Shown: piece after piece, positions 25,049 through 35,631 of the stretch
Layout of the letters: each line of letters starts with the position of its first letter
Position numbering within the stretch: the stretch's first letter is position 1
Assembly: GCF_032341175.1 (NCBI RefSeq)
Contig: NZ_CP135435.1
Location: forward strand, 124,001 to 188,000
Reading direction: 5' to 3'
DNA from: Bacillus sp. DTU_2020_1000418_1_SI_GHA_SEK_038
Lineage (GTDB): Bacteria > Bacillota > Bacilli > Bacillales > Cytobacillaceae
Length of the DNA: 64,000 bases
Made by a program: the position numbers and the translations under genes
The notes under the pieces: generated by a model
What the model was told of the DNA's origin: nothing
Database searches by the model: none
Seen by the model: the letters and a program-made list of their open reading frames with translations, nothing else

Positions 25049-25348
25049 GTCAGGTTATATATCTCACTGTTAATGCAATTTGTTCTGCTTTTAGTCAAAC
25101 CGTATTGGTTCTTTGCGGACTAGATGCTATTGATGTGGTATAATAATAAGGTTGTTGTATGGCTGATATTTTTCTAAGATTCATCTTAAGAATACACCAG
25201 ACTGCATCTGTAAATTTATTGATCATGCATCTCCAGAAGTTCAGGAAGTTTACAAGAATCCGGTTGTGTAATGGATGGAATACACTTTGATTTTTATGCA
25301 CAGTAAAGAAATGAATTCGTATATATTTGAAAAAGGGGGACTTGTTCG
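25049..25348 (+). other. 300-base gap between map and infA, no gene accepted
   Basis: In B. subtilis a small KOW-domain gene (ybzG) lies between map and infA. No KOW-like frame is found here. A 50-codon frame starting near 25157 has no ribosome binding site and no recognisable content. The stretch does hold a good extended -10 promoter (25135-25144). Confidence 0.5.
25113..25144 (+). promoter_or_regulatory. Extended -10 promoter before infA
   Basis: TATAAT (25139-25144) is preceded by TGG, giving the TGnTATAAT extended -10 form. A -35 match is poor (TTGCGG at 25113-25118, 20 bases away). It would give infA-rpmJ-rpsM-rpsK-rpoA-rplQ a promoter of their own. Confidence 0.6.
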
Positions 25349-25716
<368 letters not shown>

Positions 25717-25737
25717 AAACAAGGAGGTGCGCAAAGA

Positions 25738-26103
25738 ATGGCACGTATTGCTGGTGTAGATATTCCACGTGAAAAACGTGTAGTAATCTCATTAACTTAC
25801 ATCTATGGGATTGGTAAAGAAACAGCTAAGAAAGTTTTATCAGAGGCTGGTGTTTCTGAAGACACTCGTGTTCGTGATTTAACTGAAGATGAATTAAATA
25901 AAATCCGTGAAGTCATCGATAAATTAAAAGTTGAAGGTGACCTTCGCCGTGAAGTATCACTTAACATCAAGCGTCTAATGGAAATCGGATGCTACCGCGG
26001 TCTTCGTCACCGTCGTGGTTTACCTGTTCGTGGACAAAATACTAAGAACAATGCTCGTACACGCAAAGGTCCTCGTAAGACTGTAGCGAACAAGAAGAAA
26101 TAA
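25738..26103 (+). CDS. rpsM: 30S ribosomal protein S13
   Basis: 121 residues. S13 forms intersubunit bridges and touches the P-site tRNA with its C-terminal tail. [20 protein letters not shown] and the end [20 protein letters not shown] are typical. AAGGAGGTG precedes the ATG. Confidence 0.97.
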   Translation: MARIAGVDIPREKRVVISLTYIYGIGKETAKKVLSEAGVSEDTRVRDLTEDELNKIREVIDKLKVEGDLRREVSLNIKRLMEIGCYRGLRHRRGLPVRGQNTKNNARTRKGPRKTVANKKK

Positions 26104-26124
26104 TCAGTAAAGGAGGTACTTTAA

Positions 26125-26514
<390 letters not shown>

Positions 26515-26687
26515 TTTTTCTGTATAATTTTTGTATCCTTGTCTATAATGGGATATGATGGAAAAGTTTTTTGCTTTTATACAGACTATTATTCAAGTTG
26601 TTGTGCGCAAAACGGGAACGTATACATGGGGAATTTCGGTTATGAATATAGCCGGGGTTTCGACGTTTTGAAGGAGGGTGTATTTTC

Positions 26688-27632
26688 ATGATCGAAATAG
26701 AAAAACCAAAAATCGAAACGGTTGAGATCAGCGATGATGCCAAGTACGGGAAGTTCGTTGTAGAGCCACTTGAGCGTGGATATGGTACAACTTTGGGTAA
26801 CTCCTTACGTCGTATCCTTTTATCCTCACTTCCTGGTGCCGCAGTTACATCAATTCAAATTGATGGGGTACTTCATGAGTTCTCAACAATTGAAGGCGTC
26901 GTAGAGGATGTAACATCTATTATTTTGAACATCAAAAAGCTTGCACTGAAAATCTACTCTGACGAAGAGAAGACGCTTGAAATTGATGTACAGGGCGAGG
27001 GTGCTGTTAAGGCTTGTGATATTACTCACGACAGTGATGTTGAAATTCTGAATCCAGATCTTCACATTGCAACTTTAGGCACAAATGGCCATTTACGCAT
27101 GCGTTTAACTGCTAAGCGCGGCCGTGGATATACGCCGGCTGTCCAAAATAAAAGAGAAGATCAGCCAATTGGTGTCATTCCAATCGATTCAATCTATACA
27201 CCAGTTTCACGTGTTTCTTTCCAAGTAGAGAATACACGAGTAGGCCAAATGACTAACTATGATAAGTTAACATTTGACGTTTGGACTGACGGAAGTACTG
27301 GTCCTCAAGATGCTGTTGCACTTGGTGCTAAGGTTTTAACTGAGCATTTGAATATCTTCGTTGGTTTAACAGACGAAGCGCAAAATGCTGAAATTATGGT
27401 TGAAAAAGAAGAAGATCAAAAAGAAAAAGTACTTGAGATGACGATCGAAGAATTAGATTTATCTGTTCGTTCATACAACTGTTTAAAACGTGCTGGTATC
27501 AATACCGTTCAAGAATTAGCTAATAAAACGGAAGAAGATATGATGAAGGTTCGTAACTTAGGCAGAAAGTCTCTTGAGGAAGTTAAACACAAACTAGAAG
27601 AGCTTGGGTTAGGCCTACGAAAAGATGATTGA
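26688..27632 (+). CDS. rpoA: DNA-directed RNA polymerase subunit alpha
   Basis: 314 residues, as in B. subtilis. The N-terminal domain dimerises and holds beta and beta' ([20 protein letters not shown] near 25-45). The C-terminal domain, from about residue 245, contacts UP elements and regulators ([20 protein letters not shown], then [14 protein letters not shown]). AAGGAGGG precedes the ATG. The 173-base gap after rpsK contains two TATAAT hexamers without good -35 partners, so an internal promoter is possible but unproved. Confidence 0.97.
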   Translation: MIEIEKPKIETVEISDDAKYGKFVVEPLERGYGTTLGNSLRRILLSSLPGAAVTSIQIDGVLHEFSTIEGVVEDVTSIILNIKKLALKIYSDEEKTLEIDVQGEGAVKACDITHDSDVEILNPDLHIATLGTNGHLRMRLTAKRGRGYTPAVQNKREDQPIGVIPIDSIYTPVSRVSFQVENTRVGQMTNYDKLTFDVWTDGSTGPQDAVALGAKVLTEHLNIFVGLTDEAQNAEIMVEKEEDQKEKVLEMTIEELDLSVRSYNCLKRAGINTVQELANKTEEDMMKVRNLGRKSLEEVKHKLEELGLGLRKDD

Positions 27633-27664
27633 TAAGCAAAGCGTTTTGAAGCATTTTTAAGTAG

Positions 27665-28072
<408 letters not shown>

Positions 28073-28081
28073 TTTTTTAAC

Positions 28082-28135
28082 AAAAGGGGCGAGAGACAGT
28101 TTATTCAGAAACTTGTTCATTGCCCCTTTTCTATA
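28082..28135 (+). terminator. Terminator of the ribosomal supercluster
   Basis: AAAAGGGGC (28082-28090) pairs with GCCCCTTTT (28122-28130) across a 31-base loop, with the T run forming the end of the stem. Confidence 0.65.
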
Positions 28136-28277
28136 AAAAACCCTTCTGCCTAAATGTGGCACCCGAGGGATAAAGTAAAAAGTGAGCGTTACGATGAGCA
28201 TATGGGAGTTTTCTTTACTTTTTGGCTTTAGCCAAATGGTATGTTCATATACCATTCATATGACTGGTCTAGCTCTT

Positions 28278-28344
28278 GCACCTTTCCGATTTTTTAGCAC
28301 ACGTATAACAGGTGGGGCCTGTTTTTTCGGAAAGGTGCAGGCTT
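28278..28344 (+). terminator. Nested hairpins with T tract
   Basis: An exact 12-bp stem (GCACCTTTCCGA at 28278-28289, TCGGAAAGGTGC at 28327-28338) encloses a second small terminator, AACAGG-TGGGG-CCTGTT at 28307-28323 followed by T residues. A further T5 follows the outer stem. The arrangement is unusual; it could be two successive terminators or an RNA with alternative folds. Confidence 0.6.
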
Positions 28345-28363
28345 TTTAAATTAAGGAAGTAAA

Positions 28364-28474
28364 ATGACAACTGTTGTATGGGCTTTTAATAGGGAGGCAG
28401 ATTTGGCATTTTATACAGCTCAGATAACAGATTTGAATTTAGAGATTTTCGTTTCTTTCTTGAGGGAAGTGTAA
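28364..28474 (+). CDS. Possible 36-residue ORF
   Basis: ATG 28364 follows AAGGAAG at a spacing of 5 bases and opens 36 codons (MTTVVWAFNREADLAFYTAQ at the start) to a TAA. It lies alone between terminators at 28278 and 28529. No family is recognised. It may be a small peptide gene or chance. Confidence 0.2.
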   Translation: MTTVVWAFNREADLAFYTAQITDLNLEIFVSFLREV

Positions 28475-28528
28475 TTTCTGATGTATTTGTTATCAGCATT
28501 ATTTATATCCACTGTCATACTATTGAAG

Positions 28529-28552
28529 CTCGCCAATTGTGGCGGGTTTTTT
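28529..28552 (+). terminator. Short intrinsic terminator before ecfA1
   Basis: CTCGCC, loop AATTGT, GGCGGG (one wobble pair), then six T residues. With the two earlier hairpins it isolates the ecf operon from the ribosomal supercluster. Confidence 0.7.
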
Positions 28553-28577
28553 AATAGACAAAAATCCTATATTTGTG

Positions 28578-28605
28578 TTGATTGTCTGGCAGTACAGTTT
28601 AGAAT
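28578..28605 (+). promoter_or_regulatory. Probable sigma-A promoter of the ecf-truA operon
   Basis: TTGATT (28578-28583), 16-base spacer, TAGAAT (28600-28605), 35 bases before ecfA1 and directly after a terminator. Confidence 0.5.
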
Positions 28606-28640
28606 AGAGAGAGATGAGTGAGATGAGGGGAGGAACAACT

Positions 28641-29483
28641 ATGAGCAAGAGACCGCTAGTCCAGCTTAAAAATATCTCATTTCAATATGATATTCAAGCA
28701 CCGTATGCACTTCAAGATGTGTCCTTTGAGATTTATGAAGGGGAATGGCTTGCGATTGTAGGTCATAATGGCTCTGGCAAGTCTACATTAGCCAAACTGT
28801 TAAATGGTTTGCAGTTCCCACAGGAAGGATCCATTACTGTGAACGGTATCCCTTTAACAGAAGAGACAGTTTGGGATACTCGAAAAATTATTGGAATGGT
28901 CTTTCAAAACCCAGATAATCAGTTTGTTGGAACGACTGTTCAGGATGATGTGGCTTTTGGTTTGGAAAATAACGGAATTGCTAGAGATGAAATGATAGAA
29001 AGAGTTCAAAACTCCTTGGAAAAGGTGAAAATGGCGCAATTTCTCGATCAAGAGCCGCACCATCTATCAGGTGGCCAAAAGCAAAGGGTGGCGATTGCAG
29101 GTGTCATTGCTCTTAGGCCTTCCATTATTATTTTAGATGAAGCAACATCCATGTTGGATCCAAGAGGCAGGGAAGAGGTTCTAGAAACTGTTAGGGAGTT
29201 AAAAGAAACCAATAATATGACCGTCATTTCCATTACACATGACTTAGAAGAGGCGGCAAAAGCTGATCGCATTATTGTGATGAATAAAGGCAAGCTGTAT
29301 AAAGAGGGGACGCCGGCTGAAATTTTTCAAATGGATGAAGAGCTGGTGAAGCTGGGATTAGATATTCCCTTTCCTGTCAAAATGAGTAAGCTATTAAAGG
29401 AACAAGGCATTTCCTTATCTAGGCATTTTTTATCTGAAGAAGAGTTGGTGACTGAGCTATGGACATCTCACTGCAAAAAGTAG
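28641..29483 (+). CDS. ecfA1: Energy-coupling factor transporter ATPase EcfA1
   Basis: 280 residues. One of two ATPases of the shared ECF module that powers uptake of vitamins through separate S components. Walker A is [12 protein letters not shown] near residue 40, the Q-loop VFQNPDNQF, the signature [12 protein letters not shown] near 144 and Walker [13 protein letters not shown]. The start is ATG 28641, 7 bases after GGGGAGG; an ATG at 28614 lies before that site. The end overlaps ecfA2 by 25 bases. Confidence 0.95.
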   Translation: MSKRPLVQLKNISFQYDIQAPYALQDVSFEIYEGEWLAIVGHNGSGKSTLAKLLNGLQFPQEGSITVNGIPLTEETVWDTRKIIGMVFQNPDNQFVGTTVQDDVAFGLENNGIARDEMIERVQNSLEKVKMAQFLDQEPHHLSGGQKQRVAIAGVIALRPSIIILDEATSMLDPRGREEVLETVRELKETNNMTVISITHDLEEAAKADRIIVMNKGKLYKEGTPAEIFQMDEELVKLGLDIPFPVKMSKLLKEQGISLSRHFLSEEELVTELWTSHCKK

Positions 29484-30328
29484 AATATCGCTATCAGGTA
29501 AATACCCCTTTTGAACATTTGGCAATTAAGGATGTTTCCATTGATATCCCGTCTGGAACGTTTCTGGCGATAATCGGTCATACAGGCTCGGGAAAATCTA
29601 CGGTACTTCAGCACTTAAATGCCCTGCTACGGCCAACAGCAGGAAAAGTCGTTGTTGGCGATAAAGAAATCACATCGGATAAAAAGCAAAAAAATCTGAG
29701 GGAAGTACGACAAAGAGTCGGCATTGTCTTTCAATTTCCGGAGCATCAATTATTCGAAGAAACGGTAGAGAAGGATATTTGCTTTGGCCCAATGAATTTC
29801 GGCGTTTCCGAGGAGGAAGCGAAGAAAAGGGCTAGAATTGCTATCAAGCAAGTAGGGATAGCTGAAGAGATTCTGGAGAAATCCCCGTTTGATTTATCTG
29901 GTGGACAAATGCGCAGAGTTGCGATTGCTGGGGTATTAGCTATGGAGCCAGATGTGATCGTCCTGGACGAGCCTACAGCAGGCCTTGATCCGAGAGGGCG
30001 TAAGGAAATAATGGATATGTTCCATGCACTTCATCAGGAAAGAAAGCTATCAACCATTCTCGTCACTCACAGTATGGAGGATGCTTCTCGATATGCCGAT
30101 CAAATTGTGATTATGCATAAAGGAGAAGTGTATAAAAAAGGAACCCCTGAAGAGATTTTCTCATCGCCTGAAGGCTTAATTGAACTTGGGCTGGATGTAC
30201 CAGAGGTTGTCCGTTTTCAGCAAAAAATTGAAAAGGCCTTTCAAATGAAGTTTCCTCAAACGTGCTTATCTGTTGAAAAGCTAACGGAGGAAATTGCTGC
30301 TGTCGTAAAGAGGGGTGACCAAAAATGA
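29459..30328 (+). CDS. ecfA2: Energy-coupling factor transporter ATPase EcfA2
   Basis: 289 residues, the partner ATPase. Walker A is [12 protein letters not shown] near 42, the Q-loop [14 protein letters not shown] is the form typical of EcfA2, the signature is [12 protein letters not shown] and Walker B is [12 protein letters not shown]. It overlaps ecfA1 by 25 bases and ecfT by 4 (ATGA), so the three proteins are probably made together. Confidence 0.95.
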   Translation: MDISLQKVEYRYQVNTPFEHLAIKDVSIDIPSGTFLAIIGHTGSGKSTVLQHLNALLRPTAGKVVVGDKEITSDKKQKNLREVRQRVGIVFQFPEHQLFEETVEKDICFGPMNFGVSEEEAKKRARIAIKQVGIAEEILEKSPFDLSGGQMRRVAIAGVLAMEPDVIVLDEPTAGLDPRGRKEIMDMFHALHQERKLSTILVTHSMEDASRYADQIVIMHKGEVYKKGTPEEIFSSPEGLIELGLDVPEVVRFQQKIEKAFQMKFPQTCLSVEKLTEEIAAVVKRGDQK

Positions 30329-31122
30329 TGGAGAAAATGATTTTTGGCCGCTATGTACCAGCTCAGTCTGTTATACATCGAATGGATCCGCGTTCCAAGC
30401 TGATTGTGATTTTTCTTTTTGTTTGTATCGTTTTTATTGCAAACAACAGTTTCACCTATGGGGCTTTATTGATTTATACTTTTTTAATGGTTTCGATGTC
30501 AAAGGTTCCTTTGCGATTCATTCTTACAGGTCTGAAACCTGTTCTTTGGCTTGTGCTATTTACTTTGCTCTTGCATTTGTTTTTGACAAAGGACGGGGAA
30601 ATTCTCTTTCAAGCAGGCTGGTTTACCATTTATGAAGAGGGATTAAGGCAAGGGCTGTTTATTTCTATGCGCTTTTTCCTGCTGATCCTAATGACGTCTA
30701 TTCTAACGTTAACAACGACACCCATTGAAATTACAGATGGTCTTGAAAGCTTGCTGCATCCTTTAAATAAAATTAAGTTTCCCGTTCACGAGCTTGCTCT
30801 CATGATGTCCATCTCTCTTAGATTTATTCCAACGTTGATGCAGGAGACGGATAAAATTATGAAGGCCCAGACAGCAAGAGGTGTAGATTTTACAAGCGGA
30901 CCGATTAAAGACAGAGTGAAGGCAATTATTCCACTTCTCATCCCGTTATTTGTCAGTTCCTTTAAACGGGCAGAGGAGCTTGCGACAGCCATGGAAGCAA
31001 GGGGATACCGCGGCGGTGAAGGAAGAACCAAATATAGGCAGCTCAGCTGGAGCTTTACCGATTCATCGATGATTGTACTTCTTGGAATTTTAACGATTGT
31101 TTTATTCTTATTAAGAACTTAA
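30325..31122 (+). CDS. ecfT: Energy-coupling factor transporter transmembrane protein EcfT
   Basis: 265 residues with several hydrophobic segments in the first 110 residues and near the C-terminus. The coupling helices carry the family motifs AQTARGVDF and AMEARGYRGG, whose Ala-Arg-Gly triplets contact the two ATPases. It joins EcfA1-EcfA2 to membrane S components encoded elsewhere. It begins inside the ecfA2 stop (ATGA). Confidence 0.95.
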   Translation: MMEKMIFGRYVPAQSVIHRMDPRSKLIVIFLFVCIVFIANNSFTYGALLIYTFLMVSMSKVPLRFILTGLKPVLWLVLFTLLLHLFLTKDGEILFQAGWFTIYEEGLRQGLFISMRFFLLILMTSILTLTTTPIEITDGLESLLHPLNKIKFPVHELALMMSISLRFIPTLMQETDKIMKAQTARGVDFTSGPIKDRVKAIIPLLIPLFVSSFKRAEELATAMEARGYRGGEGRTKYRQLSWSFTDSSMIVLLGILTIVLFLLRT

Positions 31123-31137
31123 TGGGGACCCTTGATA

Positions 31138-31878
31138 ATGAAAAGAAGGTTTAAGTGTTTAGTAGCTTATGATGGAACCCAGTTCTCTGGCTATCAGGTT
31201 CAGCCGAATAAGCGGACTGTACAAAGTGAATTGGAAAGAGTCTTGAAGAAGCTTCATAAAGGGGCGGACATAAAGGTAAGTGCTTCCGGGAGAACGGATG
31301 CAGGAGTCCATGCAAGGGGACAGGTCATTCATTTTGACTCTGAGTTAAATATTCCGCTGGATAAGTGGGATATCGCGCTTAATTCTCTTTTGCCTGATGA
31401 TGTTGTTGTTATGAATACAGAAGAAGTTGATGGCGGATTCCATGCCCGATTTGATGCAAAGGGGAAGGAATACCGGTATTTTATGAATCTTACCACAAAG
31501 AGAGATCCTTTTAGCCGAAATTACGCCTTTCAGTACCCTTATCCTTTGAATATTTCAGCAATGAGAGAGGCAGCTGCCTACCTAATTGGAGCTCATGATT
31601 TTACGAGCTTCTGCTCTGCCAAGACAGAGGTAGAGGATAAGATTAGGGAACTACAGGAAATTGATCTGAAAGAGGGGGAAGGCTCCCTTGAGTTTCGCTT
31701 TGTTGGCAATGGCTTTTTGTATAATATGGTTAGAATTCTGGTGGGCACTCTTCTAGAGGTTGGAGCTGGAGAGAGAGACCCGAATTCCATGCGGGACATT
31801 TTAGAAAAAAAGGATCGATCATTTGCGGGAAAAACAGCTCCCGGTCATGGGCTTTATTTGTGGAAGGTTTTTTATTAG
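31138..31878 (+). CDS. truA: tRNA pseudouridine(38-40) synthase TruA
   Basis: 246 residues. It makes pseudouridine in the anticodon arm of tRNAs. The catalytic Asp54 lies in SASGRTDAGVHARGQVIHF. Other family blocks are AYDGTQFSGYQVQP and GNGFLYNMVRILVGTLLEVG. ATG 31138 is chosen because GGGG lies 10 bases upstream; TTG 31132 is in frame but only 4 bases from it. It follows ecfT by 15 bases, the same order as in B. subtilis. Confidence 0.95.
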   Translation: MKRRFKCLVAYDGTQFSGYQVQPNKRTVQSELERVLKKLHKGADIKVSASGRTDAGVHARGQVIHFDSELNIPLDKWDIALNSLLPDDVVVMNTEEVDGGFHARFDAKGKEYRYFMNLTTKRDPFSRNYAFQYPYPLNISAMREAAAYLIGAHDFTSFCSAKTEVEDKIRELQEIDLKEGEGSLEFRFVGNGFLYNMVRILVGTLLEVGAGERDPNSMRDILEKKDRSFAGKTAPGHGLYLWKVFY

Positions 31879-31992
31879 TGAAATTTTCAAGAATAAAATT
31901 TGAAATTCCTGTAAGAACCACGCGGTCGCGTTGTGAAGGCATTTTTGTGAAAAAAAATGTATCAAAACAACTAAACCACGCGTAACATTTTA

Positions 31993-32021
31993 TTGACATT
32001 AGCTGTATAAAAGTGTATCAT
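31993..32021 (+). promoter_or_regulatory. Sigma-A promoter of rplM-rpsI
   Basis: TTGACA (31993-31998), 17-base spacer, TATCAT (32016-32021), in the gap after truA. Confidence 0.75.
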
Positions 32022-32027
32022 AGCAAA

Positions 32028-32125
32028 GGTATTGTTATTAAAACCACGATAAGCCCCGGAACTTATTGTGTCTAAGATAAATGAAACCAATGAAATGATG
32101 AAGATGGAATTTTTAGGAGGGAAAA
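32028..32125 (+). promoter_or_regulatory. Leader RNA of rplM (L13 leader-like)
   Basis: The transcript from the promoter above has about 100 untranslated bases. CACGATAAG (32045-32053) pairs with CTTATTGTG (32062-32070) with one wobble. A conserved L13 leader is known in this position in bacilli and probably lets a ribosomal protein control the operon. I match it by place and by the stem; I have not compared it with the family model. Confidence 0.55.
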
Positions 32126-32127
32126 TA

Positions 32128-32565
32128 ATGCGTACAACGTTTATGGCGAATGCAAACAATATCGAGCGTAAATGGTACGTGGTTGATGCAGAAGGCAAAA
32201 CTTTAGGTCGTCTTGCTAGTGAAGTTGCGTCAATTCTACGTGGTAAACATAAACCAACTTACACACCACATGTTGATACTGGTGATCATGTAATTATTCT
32301 TAATGCAGCAAAGATCGAATTAACTGGTAATAAATTAAATGACAAAATTTACTACCGTCATACAAACCATCCAGGTGGTTTAAAACAAAGAACTGCTAAT
32401 GAAATGCGTACGAACTTTCCTGAGAGAATGTTAGAGCTTGCTATTAAAGGCATGCTTCCAAAGAACACTCTTGGTCGTCAAATGTTCAAGAAATTACACG
32501 TATATGCTGGCGCTGAACATAAGCACCAAGCACAACAACCTGAAGTTTACGAACTTCGTGGATAA
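32128..32565 (+). CDS. rplM: 50S ribosomal protein L13
   Basis: 145 residues. An early 50S assembly protein. The true start is ATG 32128 ([20 protein letters not shown]), 6 bases after AGGAGGG; the frame is open for 20 codons upstream through the leader but has no start signal there. [20 protein letters not shown] and the end [11 protein letters not shown] are typical. Confidence 0.96.
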   Translation: MRTTFMANANNIERKWYVVDAEGKTLGRLASEVASILRGKHKPTYTPHVDTGDHVIILNAAKIELTGNKLNDKIYYRHTNHPGGLKQRTANEMRTNFPERMLELAIKGMLPKNTLGRQMFKKLHVYAGAEHKHQAQQPEVYELRG

Positions 32566-32586
32566 TTTATAGGGGAGGTTATTAAC

Positions 32587-32979
32587 TTGGCACAGGTTCA
32601 ATATATTGGTACTGGTCGTCGTAAGAGCTCCGTTGCACGAGTTCGTTTAGTTCCAGGCGATGGTAAAATTATTATCAATGGTCGTGAAATTACAGATTAT
32701 ATCCCATTTGCAGCATTACGCGCAGTTGTAAACCAACCGCTAGCAGCTACTGAAACTCAAGGCAGCTATGACGTGCATGTAAATGTAAATGGTGGAGGTT
32801 ACACTGGTCAAGCTGGCGCAATCCGCCACGGTATCGCTCGTGCGTTACTTCAAGCTGATCCAGAATACCGTCCAACACTTAAAGCTGCTGGACTATTAAC
32901 TCGTGACGCTCGTATGAAAGAACGTAAAAAATACGGTCTTAAAGGCGCTCGTCGTGCACCTCAGTTCTCAAAACGTTAA
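32587..32979 (+). CDS. rpsI: 30S ribosomal protein S9
   Basis: 130 residues. S9 reaches the P-site tRNA with its C-terminal tail, ending [12 protein letters not shown]. It starts with TTG after GGGGAGG. It is the second gene of the rplM operon and is followed by a terminator. Confidence 0.97.
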   Translation: MAQVQYIGTGRRKSSVARVRLVPGDGKIIINGREITDYIPFAALRAVVNQPLAATETQGSYDVHVNVNGGGYTGQAGAIRHGIARALLQADPEYRPTLKAAGLLTRDARMKERKKYGLKGARRAPQFSKR

Positions 32980-33000
32980 TATTGGCTTTTCAAGGCTCTC

Positions 33001-33027
33001 AGACCTTTTGGTTTGGGGGTCTTTTTG
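33001..33027 (+). terminator. Intrinsic terminator after rpsI
   Basis: AGACC (33001-33005) pairs with GGTCT (33018-33022), followed by a T run. Confidence 0.75.
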
Positions 33028-33059
33028 TGTTGTTAACCTTTATTTCTCCGTGGAGAGGA

Positions 33060-33190
33060 AAGGGTTGTTCGTGGTAAAAGAGGCGAGGTTTCATTACCCG
33101 TAGGAGGGGAAAAAGGGTTTTTCATGGTAAAAGAAAAGAAGTTCTATTGACCACGAAGGGAAATAGTTTTTTTTCGTGGTAAAAGAACTT
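33060..33190 (+). repeat. Three degenerate repeats of about 52 bases
   Basis: TGGTAAAAGA occurs at 33072, 33125 and 33177, each time preceded by a G- and T-rich run (GGGTTGTTCG, GGGTTTTTCA, TAGTTTTTTTTCG). The rest of the 33028-33308 gap shows no gene. Confidence 0.55.
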
Positions 33191-33308
33191 CAATTGGAAG
33201 GCCCTTAAAAGCAAAAGGATACTTATAGTGCCAAGTAAATAAAAATCACATTAAAACAATACTGCAGCTAGTGTTACCTAAGAGTTTTGTTTGTCATTTA
33301 ATTGCCAT

Positions 33309-34216
33309 TCACACAAAATATCTATGCCGTCTAGATCCAATCGATTTAAAGTTCTGCAGAAGAACCCATCTAATCGTTTTTTTTGACGTAACCACTTTAC
33401 ACCATTCATGAACGGAGCTAGTAGTTATGCTTTTATCCGGAAAAAGCAGCCTAAACTCTTTAATATTGCGTAAGACCGCAGAGTCAATTTCCTCCATACA
33501 CCTGCATTTAACACATACAATTTCCCTATCTCCAACGGAAACCTCAAAAGATTGACAGGCTGCACAAGGAATTCCCTTTTGAAGTTGATCATACTCATAA
33601 GATGGTATTCGGGTATACGGGGATTTAGTCTGATGAAGCGAGATTAAAAGGTCAGAAAGCTTCTTATGATGATTATTAAGCTTTGAGGGTGTTTCATTTA
33701 ACTTTTTAGAAAGCGATTTAGCTGGGTTGGTAAAATTATCGAAGCATTTAAAGGGGCTTGATATAAAGTGAATTCGGGGTTTACAAAGGTGAGGTATCCT
33801 TCAATAGGTAGATTAGTTCCATGATTTTTAAGTAAAGAACGGAGTAATGACTTGCTGCGTTTTAACTGATCCAATGGATTCGTAATTTCAATATTAGATG
33901 AGACTCCACGGAATTCTTCTGAATCGTATAGGTAATCACCTTCAAATTTTTTTATTTCTATAAGGAAAATTGTAAGTTGAGAAATGATTAACGTATCAAT
34001 TTGAAATACAGAGCGGTTAAACTCAAGGCATAAATCATTTAAAATATACAAATCACATTCAAGTTTCGCTGTTAGTTCATCAAAAAATACTTCACCTTGA
34101 TATCCTTTTTCAAGTTTTAAATAGTACCTTTTATCATTGGGTGTCAAGTTCATTCGTGCATTTAAATACCTGAGAATTTCCAATTCATTTGACACAACAC
34201 GAGCCTTTACATGCAT
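33309..34216 (-). pseudogene. NERD-domain protein with C-terminal zinc finger, split by a frameshift
   Basis: The first part (34216 down to a TAA at 33698) encodes a nuclease-related domain: a GYQGEVFFDEL helix, then LIISQLTIFLIEIKKFEGDY, resembling the NERD core. In the next frame the protein continues without a stop to 33309 and contains CAAC and CVKC pairs that look like a zinc ribbon, as in many bacillar NERD proteins. Joining them would give about 303 residues. The break falls at a run of five T residues (33703-33707); one more base would restore the frame. ATG 34216 follows AGGAGC at 10 bases. It is either a recent pseudogene or a sequencing error. The substrate of NERD proteins is poorly known. 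Confidence 0.75.
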
Positions 34217-34421
34217 AATCAAATTTCAGCTCCTATTCATAATTTTCTACACTACTCAATATGGACAAATCTAGCCTTAGTTCTAAAGGTGAAAAGGAAA
34301 TAAATGGTTGTTGGAAGGGGGGTATCAACGGAGTTTAAGCAAGGGGTTTAGGTCCTTAGTTGTTTCAATGGGTCTACTCTTTTATTGTAGCACAGTCAAT
34401 AATTTAAATGGAACTATGTTT

Positions 34422-34470
34422 AAGCCCCAAGCACCTCTTATGGACTAGAGGTACCTGGGGCTTTTCTTAT
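34422..34470. terminator. Hairpin terminator after the YlxY-like gene
   Basis: AAGCCCCA (34422-34429) and CACCTCT pair with AGAGGT and TGGGGCTT (34456-34463). A T-rich run follows on the plus strand; on the minus strand, where the adjacent gene ends, the T run is weaker. It probably works in both directions. Confidence 0.55.
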
Positions 34471-34490
34471 TTTAAAGATATTTTGTCCGA

Positions 34491-35444
34491 CTAATCTACG
34501 CGCTTTTCGCTCATCAGTTCGCTGACGGTACTGAGTTTGTATCCTTTTGATTTAATTTCGGTTATCATGCTTTCCAACCCTTCAGCGGTAGGCTTTGTTG
34601 GATGCATGAGAACCATTGATCCATTCTCTACCTTCGACACAACCCTTCTAACCATTTCGGAAGCAGCTGGTTTTTTCCAATCAACCGTATCGACTGTCCA
34701 GAGAATTGTTTTCATATGAAGACGGTTAGCGACTTGAATGGTGATCTGATTGAAACTCCCGCTTGGTGGGGCAAACCATACTGGTGTAATGCCAAGGGTT
34801 TCTTTAATAACATCATTCGTCTTTTTCAACTCCATCATAGTTTCACCCTCAGAACGCTGCTGAAGATTTGGATGACTATAGGCGTGGTTGCCAATCTCAT
34901 GACCGGCCTCCTTAATCAACTTGGCTAGATCTGGATTCTTTTTAACCCAACTTCCATCGAAAAAAAACGTTGCCTTTGTTTGATGCTTTTTCAAAACATC
35001 GAGCATCCCTGGGATGTATTCATTTCCCCAGGCCACATTAATTAAAAAGGCGATCATAGGTTTTTCCGGATTCCCCCTATAAATCGGTTGAGGACCCAGA
35101 TCTTCTAAATGGACATTTGGCGATATTTCCTTAAAAACAATATCGTTTTTATTGAATTCACCACTTGTTTTCATTTTTTTATAACTTGCATTAATGTCTA
35201 CACTCAGCCCATTGTAACCGGGTATCGCTTTCCATATTCGATCTACTTTTGCATCGATCGGCTCAATATAGTGCTGATCACTGTATGCCTTAATTTCTCT
35301 ATAAAGTTGATTGTCTTCATTCATTTCGGACGAAGTTGTAAGTACGACCTCATGATCGGACAAAATTGCCTTAGCATAATATGGGCTGATGAAAGTCCCT
35401 AGCAATAAAACGAACGTACTCAATATAATCTGCTTTCGTATCAA
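34491..35444 (-). CDS. Polysaccharide deacetylase-like protein (YlxY family), probably exported
   Basis: 317 residues with an N-terminal hydrophobic signal or anchor (QIILSTFVLLLGTFISPYYA). The middle block KVDRIWKAIPGYNGL and the NodB-type domain (about residues 130-310) match B. subtilis YlxY. Motif 2 GHEIGNHAYSHPN keeps its histidines, but motif 1, normally TFDDG, reads INVAWGNEY, so the metal-binding aspartates are missing and activity is doubtful. The start is TTG 35444, 6 bases after GGAGGG; the frame is open further upstream without a start signal. In B. subtilis ylxY lies near pnp, so this is a relocated or second copy next to the cwlD group. Confidence 0.85.
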   Translation of the reverse strand: MIRKQIILSTFVLLLGTFISPYYAKAILSDHEVVLTTSSEMNEDNQLYREIKAYSDQHYIEPIDAKVDRIWKAIPGYNGLSVDINASYKKMKTSGEFNKNDIVFKEISPNVHLEDLGPQPIYRGNPEKPMIAFLINVAWGNEYIPGMLDVLKKHQTKATFFFDGSWVKKNPDLAKLIKEAGHEIGNHAYSHPNLQQRSEGETMMELKKTNDVIKETLGITPVWFAPPSGSFNQITIQVANRLHMKTILWTVDTVDWKKPAASEMVRRVVSKVENGSMVLMHPTKPTAEGLESMITEIKSKGYKLSTVSELMSEKRVD

Positions 35445-35631
35445 TGATAACCCTCCATTTTGTATTCTGATGGTATTATGTTTCCCATTCACAAGAATAA
35501 AAATAGGTTTGGATGTAGGAAGAATAGGTAGTGCAAAGAAAAATCTGCGGCTTTTATTAAAAATTGGCAGCTCGACTTTTAGTATGTCTCCCCTTGCATC
35601 GTTAAAGACTATTTCTAAGAGGTGAGACAGC

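Noticed and set aside
25157..25309. Small ORF before infA
   Set aside because: No ribosome binding site, no KOW pattern and no recognisable composition.
33698..33712. Programmed -1 frameshift in the NERD gene
   Set aside because: The site reads CTA AAA AGT in frame and does not form a standard slippery heptamer; a simple base loss fits better.
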